From Taeniopygia guttata (taxonomy: Eukaryota; Chordata; Aves; Passeriformes; Estrildidae): a DNA stretch of 64,000 bases. Where the stretch lies: contig NC_133030.1 of assembly GCF_048771995.1 (NCBI RefSeq), forward strand, positions 12,602,001-12,666,000, read 5' to 3'. Below the pieces are notes generated by a model, which saw only the letters and a list, made by a program, of their open reading frames with translations, made no database searches and had not been told where the DNA came from. This document shows, in pieces, positions 24,559 to 34,862 of the stretch (position 1 is the stretch's first letter; each line of letters starts with the position of its first letter). A program made the position numbers and the translations under genes.

Positions 24559-25421
24559 TTCCAGGTCATTACTGTGAGCCTGAGCTGTATCAACTGTGCT
24601 TTTAGGCAAAAGAAGTGAAAATAAGCCTGATTTACTCGTGTACATGTCACAAACCTGCCTCTTTAACCAGAGCCAAGATCTGGGAAGAGACTGGCCACAG
24701 TTTGTACAGCCCATGGAATCCGCTCAGAGAAATGCAAAAGGTATTTTGCAAGCCCTGTCAAGGAAATCAGAAGCAGTGGCTTGAGTCAGAATGTTATTCA
24801 CAATAAACCAAGAAATAATGTTAATAATAATGATGATAATAATATAAAATGAATCAGCAATTTCTAAGCTTTTTCCAGATCCAGAAATAAAATTTGCCCA
24901 ATGATCCTGGCTCAGTGGAAGAGCTTCTCTATTCTGGATTTTTATCATCACTGGAGATATCCAGACAGAACAAACAGAATAAGAAGGGGACTAAAAGGCA
25001 ATGGAAAATTACCAGGCTAATTTTGTTTGCTGTGCCTGTTTTGGAGACAGAGGAGGGAATTTCTAGGAGTCCACATGAAAACAGTGTTGATCCTTTGTGT
25101 GCATTTAGAGTTGATCCTCATCTCAATTTATTCTGCAGTGCAGGACAAAGGGCCTCATCATCTGCAGCCATGGGAGAACTCTGGATGGGGACCAAATAAT
25201 GGGAATAATACCTTGCTTGTAGGAAAGCTCTTTCAAATAATCATGTCTTGGGTGCTTTTGAGAGACCATCACTGGAATAATTTATATTATCTACCCCAAT
25301 TATATTATCTGCCCCTTGAAGCTGTAAACACTTGAACAGGCTGACAAATATTTTCCCTTCCTGGGCTGTGTCCTGGCAGATGGGAGAGCTACAGGCACCA
25401 AATCCAGGTAGAGGAGAGGGT

Positions 25422-25490
25422 CATAAAATGGAATTGTTTAGGTTGGAAAAGATCTTTAAGATAGTTGAGTCCAACTGTTATCCCAACAAG
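25422..25490 (-). repeat. Short CR1 3' remnant, antisense
   Basis: Reads ataaaatggaattgtttagg ttggaaaagatctttaagat, then gagtccaactgttatcc, a diverged antisense CR1 tail. Confidence 0.65.
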
Positions 25491-26157
25491 AGAGTTTGGG
25501 AGGAAAAAACAGTCTCGGGGAGAATATTGTGCAAAGCTCTTAATAACTGAGGATGATTTAACAAAAGTACCCCCTTTATACCCCCTGGTTCCTGGGAGAA
25601 AACCTTCGAGCAGCTTCCTGAGGAAAGCTCTGCAGAATCAGCCTTCAAACATGTTTTCCTCCCTCATTTATCTGATTAATTTGCTCTCATTAAGAAAACC
25701 AACCATGTTTTCCTTTATATATCCAGTTTCTGTGAATCACAGACTGCAGCTCCGGGATTTCTGTGTTTATTCTCAGAAGTCTCTCAGCCCTTAGTTCACT
25801 CTCCCAAAATAGTGTTTTCCCTTTTCCTGCAGGTATTCTGGGGAATGAGCAAAACATCTAAACAGGGGGACCTGAGGGTGGGGGTTTTCTCTCCCAGTGC
25901 TCAATAACTGCTAATTCTAGTCTAGTCTGGAGACATGGAAGAGGAAACCTCTTCGTGGATCACTTCTCTGGGATGGATATATGGATTTTAAATGATCCTG
26001 CAGATAAATGCAGTGATGGGAATGAGTGGGTGGTGGAGGTGGGGGGAAATAAAAGCTAAGAAGAGTAATTTAGGGAAACCTAGGGGTTTTAATTATGAGT
26101 GAAGTAATAGAGATTGTGATGGGATGAAATGAAGAGAGAAGGAATCAACATCAGCAG

Positions 26158-26348
26158 TGATAGGACAAGGGGAAACGGCTTCAGTCAGACAGAGGGCAGA
26201 ATTAAATGGGATACTGGAAAGAAATTCTTGGCTCCAAGGATGGTGAAGCCATGGCACTGCTTGCCCAGAGAAGCTGTGGCTGCCCCATCCCTGGAAGTCT
26301 CCAAGGCGAGGCTATATGGGGCTTGGAGTTACCTCGTCCAGCAGTAAT
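26158..26348 (+). repeat. CR1 LINE fragment, sense
   Basis: Contains ataggacaaggggaaacggc, gggatactggaaagaaattc and gaagctgtggctgccccatc. Confidence 0.88.
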
Positions 26349-26507
26349 CCCAGCCTGACCTCCAAGGATCTGCCTCTGCCCAGGACTGGGACAGAACGAA
26401 TCACATCCAAGCTAGCATCTCCCTGGGATGTGGCTGAGCTGCAGTCAGGGGTTTCTGGGTTTCGTGGGATTCACATCAACACACACACAGCCCAAGCTCT
26501 TGAAGCC

Positions 26508-26513
26508 TTTATT
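26508..26513 (-). terminator. Candidate polyadenylation signal for the PrRP-receptor-like gene
   Basis: TTTATT on the plus strand is AATAAA on the minus strand. It is the first canonical signal I see downstream of the GPCR stop codon, giving a 3' UTR of about 1.4 kb (26.5-27.9 kb). Confidence 0.45.
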
Positions 26514-27900
26514 ACAGGAAGGACACACAGGGATCTTCTGCCTTGCTTGGCTTCTCCGGGATGAGCAGCCCAGGCCCAGGGAAGCTGCAGGAAGCCGAGG
26601 AGGGAGCTGCTCTGTGGGAACAGGACAGAAGTCACTGGCACTACTTTGGAGGGGTCCCTGTCTCTGCTGGTCACCCCACAGAAGATCACGAGTACTTCCA
26701 GGGCCACCATGAGGGCCTAAGCCAGAAGGTGAGTGGGTGTAAGGGAATGAGGGGTGTAAGGAGAGTGGATTGGGGATCCTGTTGGGGTCCAGCCAGCTAT
26801 GTCTGCCCTGGATGCTTCCCAGCTGCTGGCAGAAGCAGGGATGCTGGCCAGTGCCATGGGCAGGCTCTGTGCAGGGCTGAGGTCCTGTTGCCTGGGGGCT
26901 TTGAAGTCCTGTCCTTGGGCATGAGGAGCAGTGGGAGGTCACAGCTCGGCCCCACAGAGCAGAGCTGGGAGCTGCCACGGCCCTGAGCTGTGGTGCCTAC
27001 AGCGGTGCTGGTGCCTGTGGCTGTTCCCAAGGGTTTCTCCTGGGAAATCAAGAGGTCAAAACCTAGATGGGAATTGGGTGTAAGGAGACGCTGCCTTCTG
27101 CATGTGCTGCTTGCACAGAGCAGCCTGAGAGGCCACAGAGGCACTTCAGACACTGAGGAGCACTGACAAGCAGACCCATCCTTCATCTGGCAGCTTCTAG
27201 GATAGAACAGCCTGGCACTGGGATTCCCACCTCCACTGCAGGATCCTGAACGTGGACATACACCAACCTCAGCTTCCCTGGGAGCAGAATTTGAAGCATC
27301 ATTCCAAGCAAACTCATCACTTGAGATCCTTTGAGTCCTATTTGGCCATGAAGAGCAGCAATGTGCTCAGCTGCATCTGCACCTTTGCACCTTTGGCTGG
27401 AGAAATTGGGATGCCCTGTCTGGTTACAGGGGTGGCTCCTCCAGCAGGCCAAGCAGGTTATGAAAGTCACACCCATTCCAAACCAGCCACCTGCTGTCAG
27501 CAGCAACGTGCCCCCAATCTGCACCCACAGAATGCACATTGTACTACTTTGTCTTTTCACCAGTAAGACACAATTTTAAAGGATAAATGCACAGCAATTT
27601 CATAGTTCCCCGTGCAAGTCGACCTCTTCCCGTGGCACAAAGTGCTGCCTGTTGCTTAGGAACAATCTATATTCTACACTATGAAGATGTGCACTCTCCA
27701 AAGAGTTTTTTACACAATGGGAGTTTGCCTTGCTCAGACACCAACCCACCTCCTGCATAAACCACGGGGTGAAGTCTTTGTGCTCCAAATGTAGAACTGG
27801 ACACCTACTACACCCAGCCATGATTCGGGATATAGGGATATGTCCCAGCCATGGTTTGGGATATAGGGCTACGCAAACCAAATCCCTCAAAGCCCTCCAT
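26514..27900 (-). other. Probable 3' UTR of the PrRP-receptor-like gene
   Basis: Non-coding sequence between the GPCR stop codon and the AATAAA above, read on the minus strand. No splice-supported or conserved ORF was found on either strand. The extent is inferred. Confidence 0.4.
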
Positions 27901-28986
27901 CTAAGATAACCTGGACTGCAAAGCTATCTTGTCCGAGGTCCCGGTGGGAGCATCTGCCAGGGTGGAGCAGGTATTGAAGCGGGAAGCCTTGCAGGACATG
28001 CTCCTGGAGCTCTGCTTCTTGCGGTAGAAGTAGCTGCTGAGGTGGAACCAGAACTTGTCGTGGAGGGAGGCGTAGATGAAGGGGTTGTAGCAGGCAGAGC
28101 TCATGGCGATCAGGTGGCACGAGACCTGGATGACATTGACGTACCGCTTGTCCAGGATGGTGAACTCCTCGTCGATGTCCCGGATGAAGTTGACCACCTG
28201 CAGGGGCAGCCAGCAGATGGCAAAGCAGACCACGGAAATGGTGAGCACCCGGAAGGTCTTGTGCTTGGTCCTGGTCCACTTGGCCTGGCAGGGGTGGGCG
28301 GCGCCCGGCACATTCCTCCTGCGCAGGTGGTAGGTGATGGCACAGAAGGAGACGGACACGGCCAGCAGCGGGAGCATGTAGGAGAGCAGCAGCATCAGGC
28401 ACGAGTACAGCAGCCGCTCCCTCTCCTCGTGCTTCCAGAACTCCTCGCAGATGATCATGTCGTGGCCGATGGCGTTGAGGTCCAAGTAGTGGGTGTGCAG
28501 TGAGGTGGGCACAGAGGCCACGATGGAGAGCAGCCAAATGCAGGCCACGAGGCCGACGCAGGCCCTGCGGCTGATCCGCCTGCGGATTGGGTACGCCACC
28601 ACCACGTAGCGGTCGATGGCGATGGCCGTGAGAGACAGCACCGACACGAAGACAGTGGCAGCCTGCAGCAGCGTGACAAAGTAGCACATGAACATGCCGA
28701 AGAGCCAGCCCCGCTCCTCGAAGGCGTAGGACACAGTGAGGGGGACGCAGGCCAGGCACATGATGAAGTCGGCCGCCGCCAGGTTCCCGATCAGGAAGTT
28801 GGTGGTGCAGTGCAGCTTCTTGGTGAGGGCGATGAGGAGGATGAGGAAGAGGTTCCCGATGCACGCCACCACCACCAGCGTGGCATAGAGCGGGATGAAG
28901 AGCGGCTTCAGCTCCAGGAGCAGGTCCAGGCCGGTGAAGATCAGGGCTGAGTCGTTGTGCCAGGAGTCATTGGGCAGCTGAGCCAT
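27901..28986 (-). CDS. PRLHR-like: Prolactin-releasing peptide receptor-like GPCR
   Basis: An uninterrupted 361-residue class A GPCR. The N-terminus is short with two NDS sequons (N6, N11). TM1 is at about 32-55, and TM2 contains NLAAAD (68-73). C101 and C180 are the expected extracellular disulfide pair. DRY is at 125-127, CWLP of TM6 at 258-261 and NPFIY of TM7 at 301-305. The blocks FLIGNLA, CVPLT.SYAFE.RGW.FG, FVSVLSLTAIAIDRYVVV.YP.RRRIS and CEEFW.. match my recollection of human PRLHR (GPR10), so I assign it to the PrRP/C-RFamide receptor family, signalling at the plasma membrane. Mammalian PRLHR lies elsewhere (10q), so this is probably the second receptor or C-RFa receptor known from non-mammals. 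I chose ATG 28986 (context ttcccATGG) because an upstream in-frame ATG (29073) falls before a splice acceptor and would be intronic. The Ser/Thr-rich tail holds Cys at 332 and 340, possible palmitoylation sites. Confidence 0.88.
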   Translation of the reverse strand: MAQLPNDSWHNDSALIFTGLDLLLELKPLFIPLYATLVVVACIGNLFLILLIALTKKLHCTTNFLIGNLAAADFIMCLACVPLTVSYAFEERGWLFGMFMCYFVTLLQAATVFVSVLSLTAIAIDRYVVVAYPIRRRISRRACVGLVACIWLLSIVASVPTSLHTHYLDLNAIGHDMIICEEFWKHEERERLLYSCLMLLLSYMLPLLAVSVSFCAITYHLRRRNVPGAAHPCQAKWTRTKHKTFRVLTISVVCFAICWLPLQVVNFIRDIDEEFTILDKRYVNVIQVSCHLIAMSSACYNPFIYASLHDKFWFHLSSYFYRKKQSSRSMSCKASRFNTCSTLADAPTGTSDKIALQSRLS

Positions 28987-29051
28987 GGGAACCCCTGTGG
29001 CTGATGCAGCTTCTCCACAACTCAGAGTCAAATACAGATGAGCCTCTGAGC

Positions 29052-30176
29052 TCTGGAGGGGACACAAATACATTTTGGTTGAACTTCTGGGTAGAAGGAC
29101 CTGTCCTGAGTCTTGGCCCTTTGCACAGCCCTGTGCTGAGGCACTGGCTGGTTTAAATGACTTGCTTAAGAGTGAAGATGCCCTGTGACAGACAGTGGAG
29201 CTCCGGTATGGAGGAGAGTTGGAAAGCTGGCTGTGAAATAGTCAAGCAGCCAGCACAGATCTGTGGGGATCTGCCAGCTTGGGGCAGCAGGACCCAAAAA
29301 TCAGCTTGAGAAACCTCCCACACCTGGGAGCTGTGCTGACTTAAGGCAGAAAAAAAGGACACTCCTGCATTTCTTGCTTTTTATTTTTCCCAGTTAATTC
29401 CACCCTGACCCACCAGCCCCATGCCACCTGGCTGGGATGGGAAAGGAGCATCCTTTCCATCCCCAGCACTCCTGTGTCTCTCCCACCCCAGCCCATCCCA
29501 CCGGGTTCTTTTATCCCCTTGGTTATATCTTCATCACCCATGGAGCTTTGGCTTCTCCTGTCTTTCCCTGTGGCAGCTGTGATGGGAGGGAGGGAAAGAG
29601 GGAGAGCCTGGCTCCCTGAGCACCTCCACAAACCCACTCAGAGTAGCACAGGGGAAAATGTATTCCAACAGAAAATGTATGGAAATTAGAAGTTCCCCTC
29701 CAGGACGCTCCTTTCAAGCCCCACACTCTCAAAATTATTGTTTGATCCCCCTTACCAGGATCTGGACAGTCTTTTCCCCCCAGTGGAGAGTCAAATCAGC
29801 ATTAATTAAGAAACTCTTGTAATTAACCGAGGGATATTGAGGTTTTCTATATCCCAGCTGCACTCACAGGGCGCACGCTGTGATACCACAGCTCCAGGTC
29901 CCTGCGCCCTGCCTGGGGCAGGAGCACAAAATCCATCAGGAAACTTGCAGCTGAGGAGCCAAAATGCTCATTAACTTACAGAATGCAAATTCTGAAGCTC
30001 AATTAAATTCTCTAATTCTGCTTCGTGTACCCACGAGAGTCAAACCAGCCCTTCTGTGCATCGCCGGGGTCCTGCTCCCTCTCCAATGAATGCTGAACCC
30101 CGCGGCTCTGGCTGGGGTTTTGGGGGTCCAGGGTGTGGCTGCAGGACCCCCTGTCTCGGTCCGGAGCTCTCTTACC
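29052..30176 (-). other. Inferred 5' UTR intron of the PrRP-receptor-like gene
   Basis: On the minus strand, a donor GGCAG|GTAAGAG lies at 30176/30175 inside a CpG island, and an acceptor ttgtgtcccctccag|AG ends at 29053, 66 bases before the chosen start codon. The pair defines an intron of about 1.1 kb and an untranslated first exon. This is read from splice-site quality only. Confidence 0.55.
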
Positions 30177-30720
30177 TGCCGAGGGGTCCGGGGTGCTCAG
30201 GGTCGGGAGCCGCCCGCTGCCCGCCGATGTTCCCGTGAGGATGAGGAGGAGCGCTCCCTTCGCAGGGTGTTCACCGGGAAGCTCCGGCACAGCCGATCGC
30301 AGCCGGGTTTTTGTGGTGTGGGGCTTTCGTCGCCTTGCTTTGTTTTTATTGTTGTTTCCCCCCCCCCCCCCCCCCCCCCCCGCTGCCTGAGCCTTTCAGT
30401 CCCGGAGGAACAGGACGTTCCCACCCACGGCGCTCGGTCTTCCACGTACCCGGGGGGACGCGCACATCCCACCGCCCCGCACCGCAGGTGGAGCCGCATC
30501 CCGCCCCCGGCCCGGCGGGGAGCACCGGGGGGCTGCGGGGAGCCCCTCCCTCGCCCTCGGGGCCGGATCCAGGGACATTCTCCCGGTAGGGAAGGGGAGG
30601 AAGGCGCGGAGAGGACGGGGCGGGCGGGCACAGGGACCGCGCGGAGCTCCCGGAGTCGGTAGCGCCCGCCCCGTCGGGGGGTCCCGGCCCGGGAGCGAGG
30701 AAAGAGGGGGGGAAAGTGGG
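30070..30720. promoter_or_regulatory. CpG island, probable promoter/first exon of the PrRP-receptor-like gene
   Basis: CpG-dense sequence about 1.1-1.7 kb upstream (minus orientation) of the GPCR start, with a strong minus-strand donor at 30176. GC boxes such as ccccgtcggggggtccc occur near 30670. No other gene is nearby that it could serve. Confidence 0.6.
30358..30381. repeat. Homopolymer of 24 C (G24 on the minus strand)
   Basis: An uninterrupted C run inside the CpG island. On the minus strand, the sense strand of the GPCR gene, this is G24, able to form G-quadruplex structures. Homopolymer length is unreliable in most assemblies. Confidence 0.9.
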
Positions 30721-31644
30721 GTGAGGGAAGAGTGGGGTGAGGGTGACCCAGCCGTAGGGTGATGGGCACCCAGCCCCGGGGTGCTGGTGGCCCAGCTGGG
30801 GGAGCAAGTGTAGGATGGGGTGAGGGCGGTCCAGCCATGGTGAATTGACCCAAATGAGAAAGGGTACCAGGGTCAGTCTTATTTAAATAAGGGAAAATGA
30901 TAAAAAATTATCATCCACCGGAATTTTGGGGGGATAAGAGGAATGGAAATTTGCAGAGCAGTCACAGAAGCTCTGGAAAATTGAGAGTTTTGGCGCAAGA
31001 CAGTGATTAATTCACCCCAATCTGATGGAGCTGGGCTGGTTATTAAAAGTGGCTGAGCCGATCAAGAGGAGAGTGCTCACCCCTGCTGGATAATCAGCAG
31101 GAAGAGAATAATCTTTGTCTCCATATCAGTGCCTGACGAGAGCTGCTGTTAATTTTAAAGAGCAGAACAATCAGATTAGGAGAGCCAGAGGCAGGTTTGA
31201 GGGGAGAGCTGGGCTTTGGAGCTGACAGCAGGATGAGGAGTCCATCCCAAGACAGGCACAGGCTCCATCCCCACCTGGATGCGCCATGGCCAGGGTGACC
31301 CGGCTGCAGCACTGGGAGCTCTTCCCTCTGCACAGGCTCATGCTGGGAAAACCTTTGACATCATCTTTGCTGCTTTCAGAGCCTGCAGAATAAATCACTC
31401 TTATTCCCAGAGCTCATATTGCCCTGCCCCAGGTCCTGGCTCAGGGGTACAAGGGTGGGTTTGAAAGCTGCAGCCCACCCTGATGGTTGAGCTGGAGGCC
31501 CCTCCTGTGGCATCCTGGTGTCCCTCCCATTCCAAACAGATGATGGACAGGAATCAGTTTGCTGTGATTTTTATTCTTTTCCATGTCACCAGGGTGGTTT
31601 TTAGAAATAACCAGAGATCCCCAAGATCCTGTCAGTTCTAAAGG

Positions 31645-31918
31645 AGGATGGGATATTTAATGGCCATAAGCTGAAGGAGGGAAGGTTTGGAGTGGATATT
31701 GGGAAAAAATCCTTTCCTGTGAGGGTGCTGAGGGCCTGGCACAGGGTACCCAGAGAAGCTGTGGCTGCCTCATCTTTGGCAGTGTCCAAGGTCAGGTTGG
31801 ATAGGGCTTGGAGCAACCTGGCATAGTGGAAGTTGTCCCTGCCCACAGTACAGGCTGGAACTGGATGAGCTTTGAGCTCTCTTCCAACCCAAACTATCCT
31901 GGAATTCTGTGATTCTCA
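31645..31918 (+). repeat. CR1 LINE fragment with 3' tail, sense
   Basis: Contains gagggtgctgagggcctggc, ggtcaggttggatagggctt and a tail ending aactatcctggaattctgtgattct. Confidence 0.9.
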
Positions 31919-32449
31919 GCAGCACCACACAGTGCTGCCAGCTCATGCTTCTGTGGGATCAATTCCTTTAGTCCAAGCTTGTGGAGAAGCACATTTTTTC
32001 CTGTTTGGTGGGTGGGAGCCTTTCCTTGCTGCCCAAAGTGCTCTGTCAGCCCTGCCCTCTCCTGCTCTGACAAGGCAGCAGGTGGATTGTGTTAGACACT
32101 TTATTCTGGCCCATTATGAAAGCCAAACCCCTGCCAGGCTGGGGCTGCATTAGCACATGGGCTCTCCACTCTGTACCTCTCCAGGAGTACCAGAAAGGCT
32201 GTTTCACACAGAGAAAAAGGTAAAATATTATCTTTAAAAGGTACAAAGGGGAGGGGGGTTGCTGTTTCCTTTGTGATTTACTCATTTATCCTGCCTGAAA
32301 GTCACTCCCTGTATCTGCCTGTACCTCACAGTCTGGGCCTGATGCTGCCAGGCACTGCAGCTGCAGATCTGCCTGTGCCTCAGAGGATGGACCCTTTTTC
32401 AGTCCCTGAGATGTCACTGATGTCTCCTCTGGGTAAAATGTTACAAACA

Positions 32450-32600
32450 GGCTGCCCAGGGCAAGAGTAGAGTCCCCAGCCCTGGAGGGATTTAAAAGCT
32501 GTGCGGCACTTGGGGACACGGGTGGGCTCAGCTGTGCTGGGCTTGGATTCAATGATCCCAGAGGGTTTTTCCAGCCTCAGCAAGTCTCCCTCTGTGGGAG
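32450..32600 (+). repeat. CR1 LINE 3' fragment (another subfamily), sense
   Basis: Contains gctgcccagggcaagagtag, tccccagccctggagggatt, gcggcacttggggacacggg and attcaatgatcccagagggt, a CR1 3' end of the type with a caaaaag-like clause. Confidence 0.75.
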
Positions 32601-34862
32601 TTATTTCCACACACAGCAAGACTGGTGCTGCTGTAGGAGCAAAACCCACCCCTAGTGAGGCTGCTGCTTTTACCAGCAAGAGTTGGTTTGGTGGAGAGGA
32701 GCTCAACCTGTTTTTTCCCAAAATAAACCCCAATATTGGGAGGTAAAACCCTTGCTACTCAAATCGTGTGCCATCACCAAGTGCAGTGACACTGCTTGGA
32801 CACATTGCACTCCTATTCACAGTTTCAGTGATTTTGTAAGGAAGTTTTAAAGGTTTTTTGGTTTTGTTTTTTTTTTTTTTTATGGTGATTTAAGTATAGA
32901 CCCACCCCAAGTTTGTACTCTTGGTTATAATTTTATTATATGTAATTATATTTACGTAGCTATATTTATTATATAAGGGAGGGAGAAAAAGGTTAACTCC
33001 ACATAAAGGATTAATTTAAGGAAATTATTGCTCAACCTTTGCAGTTATCAGTTGGATTTTATTTTGCCCCACATGTTTCAGGTCACAGAATCTTGAAATG
33101 GTTGTTATTTTTACAAGTGAAATGCTAAGAGCTGTTCCCTCAGGTCCCTTCTCCAAAGGAAATGCTTGGTGATGTGGATGTGGAATAATTTCAGCTCAGT
33201 TCTTTTGGGTATATTTCTTCCTCAAATATGTTTAAGAACAGATAAGATAATATAAAGCATCCCCACAGTGCTTACTACCCATAAGAAGAATTTTATTGAC
33301 TGGGAAATAGGCTGGGGACAGAGAAATTGCCGCTTTCTGTCTCTGCACAAACCATTTCTGGGAACAGCTCAGAATTCTGCATCTTTGTCACAGCTTTGTA
33401 ACATAAGGTGAGAGAGATCGGCACAAGGACACAGGCTTAATAAAGGTTAGTTAAAGGATAAATTAAAAGGGACATTTAATGACCAAACCAGCAAGACATG
33501 AGGCTTGCAAGTTGTGCATCACTGGCACTCAGATGATTCACCCCATTCCTCAAGGTTTAAAAAATAAGGGATTGTTTAAATGGAGAATTCTGAGTGTGGG
33601 AGGAGAACTCTTTTGGGAGGTGAGTCTGGGGTGGGAGTTACACCAGGAAAGCTGATGGTGGGAACAATCTCGGAGTTGTGACCTGGTGACTGAGAGAGCA
33701 GCGCCTCTATTTGAGTACAGAGACAGGAAACTGGGAGGCTCCAGCAAAAATTTACTCCTAAAAAAGTATTTTCAAATAGATACATAAATGAACATACATG
33801 AATACAGTGAGGATTAACTCTTAGAACCATATTTCCCCTAAGAAGCTCTGACAGACCATGCTGCTTCCCTCTACCGACCTCCAGTGTTGGTGCCGAGGCA
33901 GAACACATAGATCAGTGAAAAATCAGCACAAAATCACAGATTCTTGGATTAGTAAAAGGGAATAACCCTTTGAAGAGTTAAACAGGGTGAAAAAACCAAT
34001 TAAATACTAAATATATTTCAAGTCAGAGAATTCTATGCAATTTTGTGATGAAAACAAGTTGTTTGTAGCTTTCCTGGCTACCCCTCTTGGTTTCTCCATA
34101 CAGAATCTCATGTAATCTTTTTCTGGAGAGGCTGAACAGCTACAAAATGACCAACAAGAGGAAAAATACTCCCCCTACAGTCTGTAATAGAGATTTTGGC
34201 CAATAAAGTGGGATATTAGGGGGGTACATTAGAGAGAGGACTGTGAAATAGCTACAACATCAATGACACCATCAATTCATTGACGGCAGTGAGAGCTTCC
34301 CTCAGAGTCCCAAATTCACAGAGGTGGGAAATATCCATCATCTTCCTGGCACAGCTTGGGGCCAAGTCAGATTGAAACAGTGAAGAATTGGAGAAAACAC
34401 ACAAGTGGATTTGGCAGGAGAGGAAAACAATGCCCAGCTGAGTAATGAAAAGGTAAAAGACAGAACAAAAGTGATTCAGTGGTTTCTCTGCTCTATTCTA
34501 GACCGTGATGTCTTCTGGTGCTTCTCCACAACTGCTTTTGTTGTCGTTTAATGTGTCTCCTGACGGATTCTAAACAATCCACATCCAGGCTGGAATGATG
34601 AGGTGGCTGCAGGCTGGAGAAGATCCACATGAGGTTTTGGTTCAGCCGTGTCACAGGTGTTCCCTCTTGTCCCTACCAGTGCCAGTCGCTGCCTGCAGAG
34701 CTCCAGAGCTGGAATTTGGTGTGTTGGGGGTTCTTTCGTTTAAAAATTACTTTTTCAATCACTGACAATTTGCTCTGTGCCCCTCTTCCTGCTATTCCTA
34801 TGGCTGGGTACATCTTCCTGGGGGCTGGGACAGGAGGCAGCCCTGGGCACGGCCGGGGGCTC

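Larger units (their letters stand above)
17771..26500. other. Non-coding interval between CHST14 and the GPCR gene
   Basis: No gene that I can support. It holds several short CR1 pieces, a T17 run at 22997-23013, a perfect 12-bp-arm hairpin near 22257, and GC-richer islands at about 19.9-20.1 and 20.3-20.6 kb with RFX X-box-like sites. Open frames of up to about 340 codons here are made of CR1 and low-complexity sequence. Confidence 0.6.
30721..34862. other. Intergenic interval between the GPCR gene and CCDC32
   Basis: No coding exon recognised. It includes two CR1 fragments and a T-run near 32867-32881. The part next to CCDC32 (minus strand) should contain the CCDC32 3' UTR; a weak candidate signal is TTTATT at 33292-33297. 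The AT-rich stretch at 32.9-34.5 kb is unassigned and could include degraded repeat sequence that I cannot name. Confidence 0.5.

Noticed and set aside
28042-28503. A plus-strand open frame of 153 codons within the GPCR gene.
   Set aside because: Antisense shadow of the receptor coding region; repetitive Val/Glu/Asp/Gly composition.
29052-29073. Upstream in-frame ATG (29073) extending the GPCR by 29 residues.
   Set aside because: It lies in a strong polypyrimidine/AG acceptor on the minus strand, so it is probably intronic; the family N-terminus fits the start at 28986.
30090-30853. Several open frames of 150-220 codons in the GC-rich region near 30.5 kb.
   Set aside because: CpG-island sequence with poly-C; no conserved domain on either strand.
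32890-34500. AT-rich stretch with polyadenylation-like and LTR-like pieces, considered as a degraded repeat or solo LTR.
   Set aside because: I could not find matching ends, target-site duplication or any recognisable internal blocks; left as unassigned.
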